Assembly (NCBI GenBank): GCA_003519485.1
Contig: DOWQ01000583.1
Span: 1 to 5,665, forward strand
Length of the DNA: 5,665 nt
Direction of reading: 5' to 3'
Source of the DNA: Streptomyces sp.
GTDB taxonomy: Bacteria > Actinomycetota > Actinomycetes > Streptomycetales > Streptomycetaceae
Below are positions 4,985-5,665 of this stretch, one piece after another. Position numbers and translations under genes: made by a program. The notes below the pieces were generated by a model, which was not told the origin of the DNA, made no database searches, and was given only the letters and a program-made list of their open reading frames with translations. Within the stretch, counting starts at the first letter, position 1. Each line of letters begins with the position of its first letter.

Positions 4985-5009
4985 GGGGGCAGGTGATGAC
5001 CGTGCCCCC
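4985..5009 (+). promoter_or_regulatory. Hairpin in the terD leader just before the SD
   Basis: GGGGGCA (4985-4991) pairs with TGCCCCC (5003-5009). The stem continues with GGT/ACC after one bulged G, giving ten base pairs around a GATG loop. It ends eight bases before GGGAGGA. As RNA it could tune ribosome access or act as an attenuator. Confidence 0.45.
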
Positions 5010-5017
5010 CGAGCCAT

Positions 5018-5024
5018 GGGAGGA
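5018..5024 (+). promoter_or_regulatory. Ribosome binding site deciding the terD GTG start
   Basis: GGGAGGA is followed by CTC and GTG (5028). It overlaps the in-frame ATG at 5016, which therefore cannot use it and has no purine tract of its own. The GTG start also yields the family-typical N terminus MGVSLSKGGNVSLSK. Confidence 0.75.
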
Positions 5025-5027
5025 CTC

Positions 5028-5603
5028 GTGGGAGTCAGCCTCAGCAAGGGCGGCAATGTCTCACTCAGCAAGGCGGCGCCGGGCCTGACGGCCGTCACCG
5101 TCGGCCTCGGCTGGGACATCCGCACCACCACCGGCGCGGGCTTCGACCTGGACGCGAGCGCGCTGCTGACGAACGCGGAGGGCAAGGTCGCCTCCGACCA
5201 GCACTTCGTCTTCTTCAACAACCTCACCAGTCCCGACGGCTGCGTGGAGCACACCGGCGACAACCTCACCGGTGAGGGCGAGGGCGACGACGAGCAGATC
5301 AAGGTCTCGCTGTCCACCGTCCCGGCCGAGGTGGCGAAGATAGTCTTCCCGGTCTCGATCTACGAGGCCGAGAGCCGGCAGCAGAGCTTCGGCCAGGTGC
5401 GCAACGCCTTCATCCGGGTCGTGAACCAGGCCGACAACGTCGAGCTGGCCCGCTACGACCTGACCGAGGACGCCTCGACCGAGACCGCGATGGTCTTCGG
5501 CGAGCTGTACCGGCACGGCACGGAGTGGAAGTTCCGCGCCATCGGCCAGGGCTACGCCTCGGGGCTGCGCGGCATCGCGCAGGACTTCGGCGTCAACGTC
5601 TGA
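5028..5603 (+). CDS. terD: TerD family calcium-binding stress protein
   Basis: This is a 191-aa cytoplasmic protein of the TerD/CABP group, full length for the family. TerD proteins bind Ca2+ and are linked to tellurite resistance, stress tolerance and, in streptomycetes, developmental control; the biochemical role is unsettled. Evidence: the N terminus MGVSLSKGGNVSLSKAAPGL; GLGWD (26-30); the first acidic motif FDLDASALL (39-47, with Asp40/Asp42); HFVFFNNLTSPDG (59-71); the calcium-loop motif HTGDNLTGEGEGDDE (75-89); then KIVFPVSIYEA (104-114), FGQVRNAFIRV (121-131) and the C-terminal signature AMVFGELYRHGTEWKFRAIGQGY (154-176). One cysteine, Cys72, precedes the calcium loop. It has its own TAGGAT promoter, a structured leader and a 3' hairpin, so it is probably monocistronic. 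Streptomycetes carry several terD paralogues; the symbol denotes the family, not orthology to plasmid terD. Confidence 0.95.
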   Translation: MGVSLSKGGNVSLSKAAPGLTAVTVGLGWDIRTTTGAGFDLDASALLTNAEGKVASDQHFVFFNNLTSPDGCVEHTGDNLTGEGEGDDEQIKVSLSTVPAEVAKIVFPVSIYEAESRQQSFGQVRNAFIRVVNQADNVELARYDLTEDASTETAMVFGELYRHGTEWKFRAIGQGYASGLRGIAQDFGVNV

Positions 5604-5621
5604 ACGACGCCCGTACGCGTC

Positions 5622-5660
5622 CGGCGCCGCCTCTCCTGCACCATGGGGGATGCGGCGCCG
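5622..5660 (+). terminator. Hairpin terminator of terD
   Basis: CGGCGCCGC (5622-5630) and GCGGCGCCG (5652-5660) are perfect 9-bp arms. The stem continues after one mismatch with TCTCC/GGGGA (one G-T wobble) to a nine-base loop. It begins 18 bases after the TGA stop. The window ends five bases later, so downstream context is not visible. Confidence 0.68.
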
Positions 5661-5665
5661 CGCGC

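Noticed and set aside
4996..5088. A 30-codon leader ORF overlapping the start of terD
   Set aside because: An ATG at 4996 opens a short frame ending inside terD, but the only purines upstream are 2-3 bases away inside a hairpin stem, so translation is unlikely. The peptide has no notable features.
1..5665. CRISPR array, tRNA/rRNA, insertion sequence or phage attachment site
   Set aside because: No regularly spaced repeats, no tRNA-like cloverleaf or CCA end, no transposase or integrase frame, and no terminal repeats flanked by target duplications were seen.

Overview
The window is high-GC actinobacterial chromosome, almost certainly Streptomyces or a close relative. The evidence is very strong G/C bias at third codon positions, frequent GTG starts, terminators that are long perfect hairpins without U-tracts, and protein sequences that read as typical streptomycete AceE, DUF3052, AhpE-like peroxiredoxin and TerD. 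It looks like core chromosome. I see no transposase, integrase, tRNA, CRISPR array or compositional break.

Layout, left to right: (1) the 3' end of a small four-cysteine secreted-type protein of the peptidase inhibitor I36 / crystallin-like group, plus strand, ending at 322. (2) A convergent intergenic gap with a perfect 17-bp-arm hairpin (453-488) that probably terminates both flanking genes. (3) aceE on the minus strand (3253 to 521), the 910-aa homodimeric-type E1 component of pyruvate dehydrogenase. (4) A 416-base divergent control region (3254-3669) with several inverted repeats, including a Crp/GlxR-like TGTGT-N6-TCACA palindrome. (5) A plus-strand DUF3052 gene (3670-4110) closed by a 17-bp-arm hairpin terminator. 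(6) A plus-strand peroxiredoxin of the AhpE/Bcp type (4325-4783) with its own leader. (7) A plus-strand terD gene (5028-5603) with a recognisable TAGGAT -10 box, a structured leader and a terminator-like hairpin at the right edge.

Together, aceE feeds acetyl-CoA into the TCA cycle. The divergent side carries an uncharacterised small acidic protein, then a thiol peroxidase, then a TerD calcium-binding stress protein. From memory, the order aceE / DUF3052 gene / AhpE-type peroxiredoxin also occurs in Mycobacterium tuberculosis (Rv2241 to Rv2238c), so the neighbourhood appears old. It may link pyruvate oxidation to peroxide defence, but that is inference.

I did not find a clearly new system. 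The best leads are the regulatory architecture of the aceE/DUF3052 intergenic region, a Bcp-like second cysteine in the AhpE-like protein, and GC-rich hairpins lying 8-26 bases upstream of the Shine-Dalgarno sequences of all three plus-strand genes with visible starts.
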